64,000 nucleotides of DNA from Leptospira noguchii serovar Panama str. CZ214 (GCF_000306255.2 NZ_AKWY02000020.1:292001-356000); one strand, 5' to 3'. Positions 46,931 through 56,782 are shown, counted from the stretch's first letter. The notes: a model not told the origin generated them from the letters alone. Program-made: numbers and translations.

Positions 46931-48291
46931 TTTTGTAAACAGGATTGAACAAATCCTTTTGCTAAACTTGGATTGGAAGCCCAATGAGCGTGTATATAAG
47001 AAGCAAGAACCGAATTTTTAGAATAACCTTCTTCGTCAACTTGATCACCTTTTCTTCTTCTAAAATTATAAACGAATTCTACGGAATCAGATTTATCTAA
47101 TTCTAAATAGGAATAGCGGAATTGATGACCTCTGAATCTTAGGCCAGCATCTCCGAAGATTGTTTCCTTTTTTGTGGTTACTTCCACATAACCTAGAGCT
47201 TTTAATTTTTTTTCCATGATAGAAATTGCAGAAATTAGACCGAGCATTGGAAAAAATTCTTCTTCGACGAGCTTAATTCCTTTAGAAAGATACATAAGAC
47301 CTCCACATTCCGCATAAATTGGAATATTATTATATGATAAATCTAGAATATAATTAAGCAATGATTCGTTTTTAGATAGAGTTGACGCAAAAAGTTCAGG
47401 ATAACCTCCTCCAAAGTAAAGTCCGTCCAAGTCAGGAAGTATTGAATCAGAAAGAGGAGAAAAAAAGATCAACTCTGCTCCAGCTTGTCTGAGTTGCATT
47501 AAATTTTCTTCATAATAAAAATGGAATGCTGAATCCATAGCAATTCCGATTTTACAGCTCTTTGAAACAGTATTTATGTTCAAAACCGGAATTGAAATTT
47601 CCGAAGCAGAACTTGCAATTTTAAGTATAGAATCTATTTCTAAACTTTTTTCTCCTTCCTCCCCCCAAAAATTAAATTTTTCTTCTGAAAAATTTTCTTC
47701 AGACGCAGAATACAAACCTAAATGTCTTTCCGGAAACGTTTGTTCCAGATGTTTGCAAAATCCACCTAAAATTGGAATTTCAGTAGATGCATCTTTCAAA
47801 AGCTGAATATGAGATTGACTTCCGGTAAAATTAGCGAAAGCTCCTGCTAGATTGAGATCTGGGTCAAATGTTTTCAGTCCTTTTAAAATCGCAGAAACGG
47901 TTCTTGCCATTCCACTTGTATCTAAAACAACTAACACTGGTGAGGCGAGCCACTTTGCAATTTCTGCCGTAGAACCAATTTCGGAGTTTGGAGAATGACC
48001 GTCAAAAAGCCCCATCATACCTTCTATGATTGCAATGTCTGCGTTATGACACGCTTGATAAAAAGTATTTAAAACTGATTCTTTACCCATTAGCCATCCG
48101 TCTAAATTGTGACAGATTTGTTGCGAAGCTCTAGAATGATATGTAGGATCCAAATAATCGGGTCCACATTTAAAAGTTGCAACTTTCAAACCTCTCCTTC
48201 GAAAAATTTGAGTAAGCGCGAGTACGATCGTGGTTTTTCCAACTCCGCTTCCCGTGCCCCCGATGACAATTCTGGGAATTTTAATATTCAT
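46927..48291 (-). CDS. cbiA: Cobyrinic acid a,c-diamide synthase
   Basis: 454 residues, full length. The N-terminal ATPase domain has RIVIGGTGSGVGKTTIVLAL and FKCGPDYLDPTYHSRAS; the C-terminal glutaminase-like triad domain has GLYFGGGYPELFA and YAECGGLMYLS, with a late ASYIHAHWASN. It amidates the a and c side chains of cobyrinic acid using glutamine and ATP. ATGA overlaps link it to cobO and cbiZ. Confidence 0.95.
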   Translation of the reverse strand: MNIKIPRIVIGGTGSGVGKTTIVLALTQIFRRRGLKVATFKCGPDYLDPTYHSRASQQICHNLDGWLMGKESVLNTFYQACHNADIAIIEGMMGLFDGHSPNSEIGSTAEIAKWLASPVLVVLDTSGMARTVSAILKGLKTFDPDLNLAGAFANFTGSQSHIQLLKDASTEIPILGGFCKHLEQTFPERHLGLYSASEENFSEEKFNFWGEEGEKSLEIDSILKIASSASEISIPVLNINTVSKSCKIGIAMDSAFHFYYEENLMQLRQAGAELIFFSPLSDSILPDLDGLYFGGGYPELFASTLSKNESLLNYILDLSYNNIPIYAECGGLMYLSKGIKLVEEEFFPMLGLISAISIMEKKLKALGYVEVTTKKETIFGDAGLRFRGHQFRYSYLELDKSDSVEFVYNFRRRKGDQVDEEGYSKNSVLASYIHAHWASNPSLAKGFVQSCLQK

Positions 48292-48827
48292 TAAAAATCG
48301 ATTCCCTTTTGCGCAGGAATTCCATTTTGATACGGATGTTTTTGGGCCTCGATTACGCTCACTAGGTCCGCATAATCCGTCAAAACTTTTGGACAGTTTC
48401 TTCCAGTAATGATAACATGAAGGTTTTTACGTCTTTTTTTTAAAGTGTATATCACATCTTCTACGTTCAACCAGCCGTGATGAAATGTATAAGTAATTTC
48501 ATCAAGTATTATAATGTTATAATTTTCTTTTAAAATCATTTTGGAAGAAAGCGCCCAGGCCATTCTTGCCGCAGCTTTATCATTGTCTAGATTCTCGCTG
48601 TCCCAAGTAAAACCCAAACCCATAACGTGAAAGTCAAGTTCTGGAATTTTTTCCGAGAACATTTTTTCTCCGGTTTCCCATTTACCTTTTAAAAACTGGA
48701 CAACTCCACATTTCAGTCCTCTTCCTAAGGCTCTGAATACGATTCCCAAAGCAGCCGTGGTTTTTCCTTTACCATTCCCTGTATAAACGATCACAAGTCC
48801 TTTGGAATTTTTTTCGTCTGGATTCAT
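48291..48827 (-). CDS. cobO: Cob(I)alamin adenosyltransferase, CobA/BtuR/CobO type
   Basis: 178 residues. P-loop VIVYTGNGKGKTTAALGIVF, then FLKGKWETGEKM, NIIILDEITYTFHHGWL and VIITGRNCPKVLTDYADLVS, all typical. It adds the adenosyl upper ligand to reduced cobalt(I) corrinoids. It follows cbiF with a 4-nt overlap. Confidence 0.95.
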   Translation of the reverse strand: MNPDEKNSKGLVIVYTGNGKGKTTAALGIVFRALGRGLKCGVVQFLKGKWETGEKMFSEKIPELDFHVMGLGFTWDSENLDNDKAAARMAWALSSKMILKENYNIIILDEITYTFHHGWLNVEDVIYTLKKRRKNLHVIITGRNCPKVLTDYADLVSVIEAQKHPYQNGIPAQKGIDF

Positions 48828-49588
48828 AAATTCTTTTTTGCCTTTCTGAAACCGTGTGAAAAATCCGCAGAGTAAAGTCTAGAATCTGCAAAATCGTTAC
48901 AATCCAAAATCGGACCTATAAATATGATCGCCGTGGAGGAAATTTTTTCCTTTTTAACTTTAGATACAATATCGTCTAACGTTCCAACGACAATTTTTTG
49001 TTCAGGCCAAGTCGCTTTTTGAATAACTGCCACTGGACATTTTCCTCCATAGTAGGGGCTTAGTTGTTCTACAATTGTACGAATATGTAAAACGCTTAAA
49101 AAAAGAGTCAGAGTCGCTCCAGACTGAGCGAGAATTTCAAGCCTTTCCTTTTCAGGAACCGGTGTTCTTCCTGCAATACGTGTGATGATGATGGTCTGAG
49201 AAACTTCGGGAAGAGTCAGTTCTTTTCCTAAAACAGCGGCGGCGGCGGTAAAAGAACTGACTCCCGGAACAATTTCATATTGAATATTCAAAAATTCTAA
49301 TTTCCGTATTTGTTCGGCAATGGATCCGAAGATAGAAGGATCGCCGGTATGAACCCTGGCTACGTCTTGATTGTTTTCTCTTGCGGATAGTATGACCGAA
49401 ATAATTTCGTCCAACGTCATATTCGAAGAATCTAATACATTTGCTTCTTTTTTAGCTCTTTTAATTACGGCTTTTGGTACGAGTGAACCAGTATAAAGAA
49501 TGATCGGACAGGTTTCGATAAGTCTCGCGCCCTTGATTGTGATTAGTTCAGGATCTCCGGGACCTGCTCCAATAATATAAACTTTCAT
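48824..49588 (-). CDS. cbiF: Cobalt-precorrin-4 C11-methyltransferase CbiF
   Basis: About 254 residues from the ATG at 49588 (AGAG upstream); a TTG three codons earlier is less likely. Class III methylase signatures are VYIIGAGPGDPELITIKGAR, ARVHTGDPSIFGSIAEQIRK and VPGVSSFTAAAAVLGKELTL. It methylates C11 with S-adenosylmethionine. It lies between cbiH and cobO. Confidence 0.93.
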   Translation of the reverse strand: MKVYIIGAGPGDPELITIKGARLIETCPIILYTGSLVPKAVIKRAKKEANVLDSSNMTLDEIISVILSARENNQDVARVHTGDPSIFGSIAEQIRKLEFLNIQYEIVPGVSSFTAAAAVLGKELTLPEVSQTIIITRIAGRTPVPEKERLEILAQSGATLTLFLSVLHIRTIVEQLSPYYGGKCPVAVIQKATWPEQKIVVGTLDDIVSKVKKEKISSTAIIFIGPILDCNDFADSRLYSADFSHGFRKAKKNL

Positions 49589-49601
49589 AAGATACAACTC
49601 T

Positions 49602-51119
49602 TTAACATTTTAAAAGAATTCCTCTGACTAAATTCCATACTTCCAAAGGAACGAGTCCTAACCAGGAAATGTTTGTATATTCTTGTCCGTTTAAAAAAAC
49701 TTTTTCGCTTTTGTTATAAACGTAGCTTAGAATACGTTCACTTATTAAAGAATTTCTATGGATGATTAATTTTTCGTAGATCTCTTCCGGTAAGATCTGA
49801 TTTGGAAGAAACATCAAAGATTCGAATGAAAAATTTAGAACTTTTTCGGAATCGAGAACTTTTAATTCAAAATATTTGTTATAGTATTCCCCAGGATTCT
49901 GAAATCCGTATTTTTCGAAACATATTGGATTTTTTAGCCTTCCTAGAATATAAAACTTTTCTAAAGTTTTAAAAAGGATTGCTCCGCCTATCCTTCCTAT
50001 GTAGACTAATGTGTTCTTTTCAGACTCTACTTGGTTATAACTTTTTTTAGAATTTTCTTTTTGTATTTTAGAAAGTAACCCTAAGGTTTCGACTGCTTTG
50101 ATTGCAGAGGAATCTTGAGACTGGTTCATAGAAAAATCTATAGTCGTGAAAGTTGAAGTTAGGTCTTTAACTGGGGTTAAATTTTTGGATGATTCTTCTT
50201 GATCATTCACTATAGAAGTGGACTTTTTGATAAAAGCTCCTCGGATTTTAGTGACGTTCAAATTCAAGTAAGTATTTTCTAAATTTGTGCTATTTTTTAA
50301 ATCTCCGGTAGAACGAAGAGAAAAACCTTTTTTCTGTCCCTCTAACAGACCTGCGTCTTCCAAAGAATATTTGTTTGTATAACCCCTAGGAGTTATCATA
50401 AAATCTTCGTAAATAAAAGTGTTGTTAGAACCTACGATTACAGTAGTGTTCATTCCAATTTCATAATTTAAGAAATTATCAAGGTCGGAAATAAATACGT
50501 TTTGTTGTTTTCTATAAGCGCTTTTTATAAGAGCAACCGGGGTATTTCCAGAACGATGTCGCTTAATAATTTTAGAAGCTTCTACAATTTGCCTTTGTCT
50601 TCGCCCAGAAGCTGGATTATAAAGAGTAATTACAAAATCTCCTTTTGCCGCACATTCCAAACGATTTTTAATTATGGACCAAGGAGTTAAAAGATCGGAA
50701 AGAGAAATTCTAGCAGTATCATGAACAAGAGGAGCTCCTACAAGAGAGGCACAAGAACTATCGGCTGTTATACCAGGAATAATCTTGACTTCGGGAGATT
50801 CTTCCTTTTTCCATCCTATCTTTCTCAATACTTCAAAAACTAATCCGGCCATTCCGTAAACACCAGCGTCTCCAGAAGAAATCAAAGTGACAATTTTTCT
50901 TTCTTTGGCGATGTTAACTGCTTCTTGTGCCCTACTTATTTCTTCTGTCATTCCAGTTTGGGTCACTTGTTTTCCAACTAATAGGTGTTTAACGAGATTT
51001 ATATAAGTAACATAACCGATTACAAGATCGGCTTCTTGGAGCGCATAGAAAGCAGCAGGTGTGATATGCTCGTCATTACCCGGTCCGATTCCTACAATGT
51101 TCAACCTACCTTTTTTCAT
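49602..51119 (-). CDS. cbiH: CbiH (C17-methyltransferase) with long C-terminal extension
   Basis: 505 residues, about twice the usual length. Residues 1-245 are CbiH/CobJ (LNIVGIGPGNDEHITPAAFY, ISSGDAGVYGMAGLVFEVL, LYNPASGRRQRQIVEASKII). The rest has a low-complexity linker (about 285-350) and then a compact segment (LVYIGRIGGAILFKTLEKFY ... GRLKNPICFEKYGF ... LGLVPLEVWNLVRGILLKC) I do not recognise. CbiH60 of some bacteria also has a C-terminal metal-binding extension, but only two Cys are visible here. CbiJ is missing from the operon. The ATG overlaps the cbiG stop. Confidence 0.9.
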   Translation of the reverse strand: MKKGRLNIVGIGPGNDEHITPAAFYALQEADLVIGYVTYINLVKHLLVGKQVTQTGMTEEISRAQEAVNIAKERKIVTLISSGDAGVYGMAGLVFEVLRKIGWKKEESPEVKIIPGITADSSCASLVGAPLVHDTARISLSDLLTPWSIIKNRLECAAKGDFVITLYNPASGRRQRQIVEASKIIKRHRSGNTPVALIKSAYRKQQNVFISDLDNFLNYEIGMNTTVIVGSNNTFIYEDFMITPRGYTNKYSLEDAGLLEGQKKGFSLRSTGDLKNSTNLENTYLNLNVTKIRGAFIKKSTSIVNDQEESSKNLTPVKDLTSTFTTIDFSMNQSQDSSAIKAVETLGLLSKIQKENSKKSYNQVESEKNTLVYIGRIGGAILFKTLEKFYILGRLKNPICFEKYGFQNPGEYYNKYFELKVLDSEKVLNFSFESLMFLPNQILPEEIYEKLIIHRNSLISERILSYVYNKSEKVFLNGQEYTNISWLGLVPLEVWNLVRGILLKC

Positions 51120-52273
51120 TTGTCTGCCTTTAAAACACTCTCATACAAATCCGGTCGTTTTGGATGTGGAATACGGGATATTGCAACCGTGAGATTTTTA
51201 CCGTTAGGCGTATCTTTGTATTTTTGTTTTGTAAGAAGAAGAGAATCTGCACCAGAAGCAAGAAGGCTCGCAGCTTCGCTTACAGATTTTGTTCCTGTAA
51301 AATTTTTTACGGTTTCAGAAGGGGACCTCACTTGAGAAACACGATCCAATTCTTCTGGAGAAAAAAAGATCAATTCCCATCCGTATTTTTGGGAAAGTTT
51401 TAAAAAGGCGGGTTCTTCCTTTTTTAAATCGATCGTTGCAATTGCACGAACGCTTTGAATTGCAAACCCGTTTTCGTCTAATATTTTATAGATTCCATTT
51501 TCTGCTGTCTCGAAAGGAATATTTCGATCACATCCTAGGCCTAGAATCAGTGTTTTAGTGTAATATAATATAGAATTTTCATAATGTTTATTATGTGTTT
51601 TGGGAATGTTGTTTCTATCGGTAGCAATCAAAAGAATCTCATAATCTTCCGGTCGAACAAGATTTAAAGAAATTGAATATTCTACACCTTTAGGGAGGGG
51701 TTTGTCCAGAGGCCACCAATTCGGTTCCCCAGCCTCTTGAACAAATAATACTTTGGTCTCGTTGACCACGGCCGCACAACCTTTAGTTACGTTTCGATCC
51801 GGATTTTCCAGAATCCAACCAAATTCCCTGCCTAGAATGTCTACGGTTAAAGTTCCGGAAACGTCGGAAGCGGTAGTAATTACAGGAGTATTATTTAATA
51901 TTTTTGAAAGTTTTTCTGTAAAAAAATTTCCTCGTCCCACGTGACCAGACAAAACACAAATTGAAAACTTGGCCCTATCGTCAACACATAGAACAGCCGG
52001 ATCTATTTTCTTATTTTCTAATAAAGGAGCGATCATGCGGACTACGGCGCCGACGCTGATGATAAAAATGTGGCAGTTATATTCCCGAAATGTTTCGCGT
52101 AACGTTTTATCCATTGGAAGAGAAAGTGGTTTGGAATTTGATGGAGCGTCTTGGATAAACTTAGCGGAGACAAAAAGGTCTGCATCTTGCCAAACGGCTT
52201 GAATTCTTTTGGCAATTTCTAATCCGTGTTTTGTAATTACAAAAACAGAATATTCTTTTCTATTCCGTTTCAC
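51116..52273 (-). CDS. cbiG: Cobalt-precorrin-5A hydrolase CbiG
   Basis: About 385 residues from the GTG at 52273, selected because AGAGG lies 9 nt upstream and it overlaps the cbiL stop by only 14 nt; a further start at 52339 would be read inside cbiL. YSVFVITKHGLEIAKRI opens the protein, CVLSGHVGRGNFFTEKLSKI is the family core, and the C-terminal domain has LGLGCDRNIPFE and ATIDLKKEEPAFLKLSQ. It opens the delta-lactone ring and releases acetaldehyde in the anaerobic route. Confidence 0.93.
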   Translation of the reverse strand: MKRNRKEYSVFVITKHGLEIAKRIQAVWQDADLFVSAKFIQDAPSNSKPLSLPMDKTLRETFREYNCHIFIISVGAVVRMIAPLLENKKIDPAVLCVDDRAKFSICVLSGHVGRGNFFTEKLSKILNNTPVITTASDVSGTLTVDILGREFGWILENPDRNVTKGCAAVVNETKVLFVQEAGEPNWWPLDKPLPKGVEYSISLNLVRPEDYEILLIATDRNNIPKTHNKHYENSILYYTKTLILGLGCDRNIPFETAENGIYKILDENGFAIQSVRAIATIDLKKEEPAFLKLSQKYGWELIFFSPEELDRVSQVRSPSETVKNFTGTKSVSEAASLLASGADSLLLTKQKYKDTPNGKNLTVAISRIPHPKRPDLYESVLKADK

Positions 52274-53024
52274 AGTTTTGACCTCTAAGAATACCTTTCC
52301 GTTTTCGAATTGATAAAATAACCGTCGAAAAATAGTCACAACTTTCGTTTTGAATCGTTTCTAAATTTGTAATGATTTTTTGTCTATCTGTAGTTGCATA
52401 GGAAACGTAACTTGCATTTTTAAGAATATTCAATTTTTTCAATTTATTAACAAGTTCAGGGATGATCTGCCCCACCTTTGTAAGTACGATTGTATCGAAA
52501 TGTTTCACAAGTTCAGGTAATTCCTCAATTCCATAAGTTCCGGGAATTACACAGAAACGTTCTCTTCCGTCTGCTAGAGGAATTTGAAGAATAGCTGGAA
52601 TTGCAGTAATAGATGAAACCGCAGGAATGATTTCTACTTCGATGCCGGGCCAACGGTCGTTTGATTCTTCTAGAAGATAACTCCAAGAACTGTAAACGGA
52701 AGGATCACCTTGCGTGATAAAGGCGACGTTAAGTTTTTTTTCTAAACGTTTACCAATTTCTGTAAATGCTTTATCCCAAGCAGGAATAAGAACTTCCGGG
52801 TCTTTGGTCATCGGGAAATGAAGAAATAATTTTTCTTGAGAAGAGTTTTCTTGGATAATAGGAGAACAAACTCTCCAAGCAAAGGGTTCCAGATGTTCGC
52901 TAGTTTTAGGAATTGCTAATACGTTCACCGAATTTAAAATTTGAACAGCTCTTAGAGTAATTAAATCGGTGGCGCCTGGACCTACTCCTACTCCATATAA
53001 TTTTCCGTATTTATTAAAACTCAC
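52260..53024 (-). CDS. cbiL: Cobalt-factor II / precorrin-2 C20-methyltransferase CbiL
   Basis: 254 residues. GKLYGVGVGPGATDLITLRA, NVAFITQGDPSVYSSWSYLL and IPAVSSITAIPAILQIPLAD are class III methyltransferase signatures, and CbiL/CobI family length fits. It adds the C20 methyl group, the first dedicated methylation after cobalt insertion. It overlaps the cbiET stop by 4 nt. Confidence 0.93.
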   Translation of the reverse strand: MSFNKYGKLYGVGVGPGATDLITLRAVQILNSVNVLAIPKTSEHLEPFAWRVCSPIIQENSSQEKLFLHFPMTKDPEVLIPAWDKAFTEIGKRLEKKLNVAFITQGDPSVYSSWSYLLEESNDRWPGIEVEIIPAVSSITAIPAILQIPLADGRERFCVIPGTYGIEELPELVKHFDTIVLTKVGQIIPELVNKLKKLNILKNASYVSYATTDRQKIITNLETIQNESCDYFSTVILSIRKRKGILRGQNCETE

Positions 53025-54256
53025 GTTTTCTCCGGTTTTGTAATTTTAAAAATGTGAATCGGATTGAGAGCCTCATACCGAAGATAATCCTTTAAGACTT
53101 GTCCTCTAGAAACGTTTAAAAGTGTTACTTCGGGTACAAGTTTTAATTTTTTAAAACTCTGATAAATTTGAGAAACATTGTCAATGGTCACTGCGTTTGC
53201 TACCAAACTTCCTAGAGAAGAGAGTCTATTTAAGGAAATTCTAATAATCTCATAAATGTCTCCATTGGAACCACCTACAAAGACACAGTCTGGATCTGGA
53301 AGTTTTTCCAGAACTTCCGGAGCCTTTCCCGAAACCACATATACGTTATCCGTCTTTTGAAAAACAATGTTCTGTTTACAGATTTCAATTCCTTCAGGAT
53401 CAACTTCGATCGCATAGGACTTACCGTTTTTAGCAATTTGTGCGGCTTCGATGGCTATAGAACCCGAGCCAGCTCCAATATCCCAGATTATACTATCTTT
53501 TCGGATATTTAAGAATGCGATGGAAAGAATTCGAATCTCCTTTTTAGTGATCAGCCCTTTTTTGGGAACTCGTTTAGAATAACTTTCTTCTGAAACGTTA
53601 GGCACAACTGCGGGGGGCCTCCAGCTAGTCGAGTTTCTAATGAGAATCAAAACGTTTAGAGGATCAATTCCGTCCACTTCACTTAACGATTTTAAGTCGA
53701 ATTTACGGATCCTTTCCTTTTCTCCTCCTAAACTTTCGCATACAAACGCAGTCCAGTCAGATTCCTTAAAGGACAATAGATAAGAAGCAATTTCTTTCGG
53801 ATGATTGATTTTGTCCGTAAACAAAGCAATCTTATTAAGAAATTGTAATTTAGTAATTAGTCCTTTTACAGATCTTCCGTGTAAGGATAAAACCTCTGCA
53901 TCGTCCCAAGGAATTCCAATTTTTGCAAATGCGTGTTGGACAGAACTAGGTGCTGGAATAAAATCTATGTATTCAGGTCCTACCTTTCTACAAATCAAAT
54001 TTCCAATTCCGAAAAACAAAGGATCGCCGGAGGCAAGAACACATATTGTATGTTCCAAAGAAAGTTCCGCGATTTTATTAATAGTCTGAATTAAATCATC
54101 TTTGAGTACTATTTTTTCCCCGGAGAATTGGGGAAAAAAATCTAGATGTCTTTTTCCGCCGGCAAGTATTTGGGCTTTGGCAATCGCATTGACCGCGATA
54201 CTCGATAATCCTGGACAACCCTCGTCACCCATTCCTATTACAGTAACCGCTTTCAT
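53021..54256 (-). CDS. cbiET: CbiE-CbiT fusion, precorrin-6B/7 methyltransferase-decarboxylase
   Basis: 411 residues, as in CobL. N-terminal CbiE (1-~205: VTVIGMGDEGCPGLSSIAVN, LASGDPLFFGIGNLI, APSSVQHAFAKIGIPWDDAE) is a C5-methyltransferase. C-terminal CbiT (~225-411: LITKKEIRILSIAFLNIRKD, SIIWDIGAGSGSIAIEAAQI, VFVGGSNGDIYEI) is the Rossmann-type C15-methyltransferase/decarboxylase. It is coupled to cbiC and cbiL by overlapping stops. Confidence 0.95.
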   Translation of the reverse strand: MKAVTVIGMGDEGCPGLSSIAVNAIAKAQILAGGKRHLDFFPQFSGEKIVLKDDLIQTINKIAELSLEHTICVLASGDPLFFGIGNLICRKVGPEYIDFIPAPSSVQHAFAKIGIPWDDAEVLSLHGRSVKGLITKLQFLNKIALFTDKINHPKEIASYLLSFKESDWTAFVCESLGGEKERIRKFDLKSLSEVDGIDPLNVLILIRNSTSWRPPAVVPNVSEESYSKRVPKKGLITKKEIRILSIAFLNIRKDSIIWDIGAGSGSIAIEAAQIAKNGKSYAIEVDPEGIEICKQNIVFQKTDNVYVVSGKAPEVLEKLPDPDCVFVGGSNGDIYEIIRISLNRLSSLGSLVANAVTIDNVSQIYQSFKKLKLVPEVTLLNVSRGQVLKDYLRYEALNPIHIFKITKPEKT

Positions 54257-54924
54257 TTTTCTCCTTTTTTGGAAGACAACAAAAGAAGAGCATGAAGAAT
54301 TGCAACCGCGATTGTGCTTCCTCCCTTTCTACCCAAAGTAAGAATATACGGAATTGAATAAATATTAGAATATTCTAATTTTAAAATGACCTCTTTGGAT
54401 TCTTTTGCAGAGACAAAACCTACCGGAACTCCTACAATAAGAGCTGGTTTAATTTTTTTTTGGCAAATCAGTCTCTCGATTTCGAACAAAGCCGTTGGTG
54501 CATTGCCGATTACTACTATAGATTCATTCAAAAGATTGAATGTATTTGCTTTTTGAATCGATTCGATAGCCCTCGTGGAATTTTTTCTCTTAGCATTTTC
54601 AATTACGTCTTCGTCCGAGATAAAACAATATGTTTTACAGCCGTAAACTTTAAGTCTTTCCGGATTCAGACCAGCTAAAATCATCTGAACGTCACATACG
54701 ATCGGACATCCCTTTTTTAACGCTTGGATTCCGGAATTGATCGCTTGAGGATGAATTTTGGTAATATTTTTATAATCAAAATCTGCGGTTGCGTGTATAA
54801 TTCTTCGAACTACTTCCCACTCTTCTTGCGAAAAAGAATGAACTCCAGCTTCTTCGTCAATGATCGAAAAAGATTTGTCCTCGATCTTTCTTCCTAGATT
54901 CGTCATTTGTCTCATATCGTTCAT
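54253..54924 (-). CDS. cbiC: Cobalt-precorrin-8 methylmutase CbiC
   Basis: 223 residues. RRIIHATADFDYKNITKIHP carries the catalytic His, and PIVCDVQMILAGLNPERL and VVIGNAPTALFEIERLI, VGVPVGFVSAKESKE are clear CobH/CbiC signatures. It moves the C11 methyl to C12, forming cobyrinic acid. The ATG overlaps the cbiD stop; another in-frame ATG lies four codons later. Confidence 0.95.
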   Translation of the reverse strand: MNDMRQMTNLGRKIEDKSFSIIDEEAGVHSFSQEEWEVVRRIIHATADFDYKNITKIHPQAINSGIQALKKGCPIVCDVQMILAGLNPERLKVYGCKTYCFISDEDVIENAKRKNSTRAIESIQKANTFNLLNESIVVIGNAPTALFEIERLICQKKIKPALIVGVPVGFVSAKESKEVILKLEYSNIYSIPYILTLGRKGGSTIAVAILHALLLLSSKKGEK

Positions 54925-56024
54925 AGATTTAAGCCAACGTTTTGAGAAAAATTTTCACACTTTCCTAAAATATTTCCATCAAAGTCCACCATATAACAAG
55001 AAATCATTATATTCGTTCCCGCATGTACGGAACATTTTTCAGCTACAATTTCACAAATTTTAGTTGCAATTATTTCGTATCCACTTGCTTTACAAACTTC
55101 TAATACGTGTCTTGCTGTATTTGCATTTTGAATTTCGACCGCGATTTCTTTCGGAACTCCTACGGATCTGGCGATCATGGACAACATTTTAGTATTCACC
55201 GAAGAACCGCCTCTGTGAGTCATCATCACGCCGTCCGCCATTTTAGATAACTTACCGATCATTCCTACAATGATCGTGTGACGAATTGATTCTTTAACCG
55301 ACGTTTTTATACCGGTTCCGATAAAATCTCCTACTTGGATAAAGGAAAGTTCATTCAAATTTGGTAATAGATCCATCGCAAACTTTTCGGATTTACCGCC
55401 CGTGGTAAGAACGATCGTATTAATGCCATATTCTTTGGCCATCTGAATCGCTTGTATAACACTCGCTTTAAATGCAGCCGTAGAATAAGGTTTTACGATT
55501 CCCGTAGTTCCTAAAATAGAAATCCCACCAATCAAACCAAGGCGCTCGTTCATAGTTTTTTTAGCCATTTCTTGACCACCCGGAACACTTATCTCCACCT
55601 CAGCACCGTTAAACGAGCTGCCTTGTAACTCTTCTAAAATCATCTCGCTGATGTTTTTTCTGGGAACAGGATTGATCGCAGATTGACCAATCTCAAGACC
55701 GAGCCCCGCTTTCGTGACAACGGCAACACCGTCCCCACCTTTTAACTTGATTTTGTCTTCTTTTGTTAAGCGAACTCGTGCTGTGAGTTCAGCGCCGTGT
55801 GTACAGTCTGGGTCATCACCAGCATCTTTGACAACGCTGCAGATTGCAATTTCTCCTTCAAGTTGGCAACGTTTGACCGTAAAAAAAACTTTTCTTTTAT
55901 TGGGAAGAGTCGTTTCAATTTCCAAGACAGGTTTTCCCTTTAATAAAAGTCTGGTCGCAGCCTTTGCCGCTGCCGCAGAACAAGCACCTGTGGTAAAACC
56001 CTCTTTTAGTTCTTTTCCAGCCAT
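54921..56024 (-). CDS. cbiD: Cobalt-precorrin-5B C1-methyltransferase CbiD
   Basis: 367 residues, full length. LKEGFTTGACSAAAAKAATR is diagnostic; DPDCTHGAELTARVRLTKED, GLEIGQSAINPVPRKNI and TGGKSEKFAMDLLPNL agree. CbiD marks the anaerobic pathway, since the aerobic route uses an unrelated enzyme. The ATG is 3 nt after the reductase stop. Confidence 0.96.
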   Translation of the reverse strand: MAGKELKEGFTTGACSAAAAKAATRLLLKGKPVLEIETTLPNKRKVFFTVKRCQLEGEIAICSVVKDAGDDPDCTHGAELTARVRLTKEDKIKLKGGDGVAVVTKAGLGLEIGQSAINPVPRKNISEMILEELQGSSFNGAEVEISVPGGQEMAKKTMNERLGLIGGISILGTTGIVKPYSTAAFKASVIQAIQMAKEYGINTIVLTTGGKSEKFAMDLLPNLNELSFIQVGDFIGTGIKTSVKESIRHTIIVGMIGKLSKMADGVMMTHRGGSSVNTKMLSMIARSVGVPKEIAVEIQNANTARHVLEVCKASGYEIIATKICEIVAEKCSVHAGTNIMISCYMVDFDGNILGKCENFSQNVGLNL

Positions 56025-56027
56025 AGT

Positions 56028-56777
56028 CTAACGACTTATGATCTCCGATTTTTTTGTAGAGTTAAAAAACGTTTCCATACCTATAAATTTTTCGTCCAAT
56101 CCACTTTTTAAAAGAAAATCTTGGGCAACTCGGATTAATTTTCCATCCCCTGCTAAGAAAGCGCTTTGAGGAAAATCTAAAGTGGTTAACTCTTCTTTAA
56201 GAGAACGAATACATTCTTCGGATCTATTTGGATGATTGATTTTAGAAACAGAAATTACATTCAAAAAATGGAATCCCTTTGGAAGTCGTTTTAAAATTTC
56301 TTGGACGGAAATAGACTTTTCCTTAAGAAAAAGATACCATAACACATAGGTATCTTTAAGTTTATCTTTCCATCGCAAAGAATGGAGAATAGAATGGATT
56401 GCCGTAATTCCAATATCGGTAGCAATTAAAAGAATTTTTCCTTTTTTAGGCCAATCCGGATTTTCGACAAACTTCCCCCAGGGACCAGAAAATTCTAACT
56501 CGCTACCAATTGCAAGATTTGGAATATGATTGGATATAAGTCCACCAGTAACCGGTTGTATGCAAATTTGAAATTCTTCTTGCTGTGTGTCCGAAGAAAA
56601 AATGGAGTATGCCCGTTTAATTTCTTTTCCATCTTTTGTTTTAAGACCGGAGTTTAAAATTACATACTGGCCTCCTAAGAAGTTAAGAGGTCCATTTTTA
56701 GAAACGAGAGTAATAATCGCAGAACCATTTTTTTTACAAACGTTCTTAATTTCAGCTCTTTTAGAAAATTTCATCAT
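56028..56777 (-). CDS. FAD/NAD(P)H oxidoreductase, candidate corrinoid/cobalt reductase
   Basis: 249 residues, ferredoxin-NADP-reductase-like. The FAD domain has KEIKRAYSIFSSD (RAYS in place of RxYS) and GGLISNHIPNLAIGSELEFS plus GPWGKF; the NAD domain has ILLIATDIGITAIHSILHSL. No iron-sulfur domain is fused. Its place between the CbiX module and cbiD, with the ferredoxin-like domain of CbiX nearby, suggests electron supply for cobalt(II) to cobalt(I) reduction or for precorrin-6A reduction. The exact role is not shown by sequence. Confidence 0.75.
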   Translation of the reverse strand: MMKFSKRAEIKNVCKKNGSAIITLVSKNGPLNFLGGQYVILNSGLKTKDGKEIKRAYSIFSSDTQQEEFQICIQPVTGGLISNHIPNLAIGSELEFSGPWGKFVENPDWPKKGKILLIATDIGITAIHSILHSLRWKDKLKDTYVLWYLFLKEKSISVQEILKRLPKGFHFLNVISVSKINHPNRSEECIRSLKEELTTLDFPQSAFLAGDGKLIRVAQDFLLKSGLDEKFIGMETFFNSTKKSEIISR

Positions 56778-56782
56778 ATTGA

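Noticed and set aside
52274..52339. Long start for cbiG
   Set aside because: It overlaps cbiL by 80 nt without a ribosome site, while the GTG at 52273 has AGAGG at the right distance.
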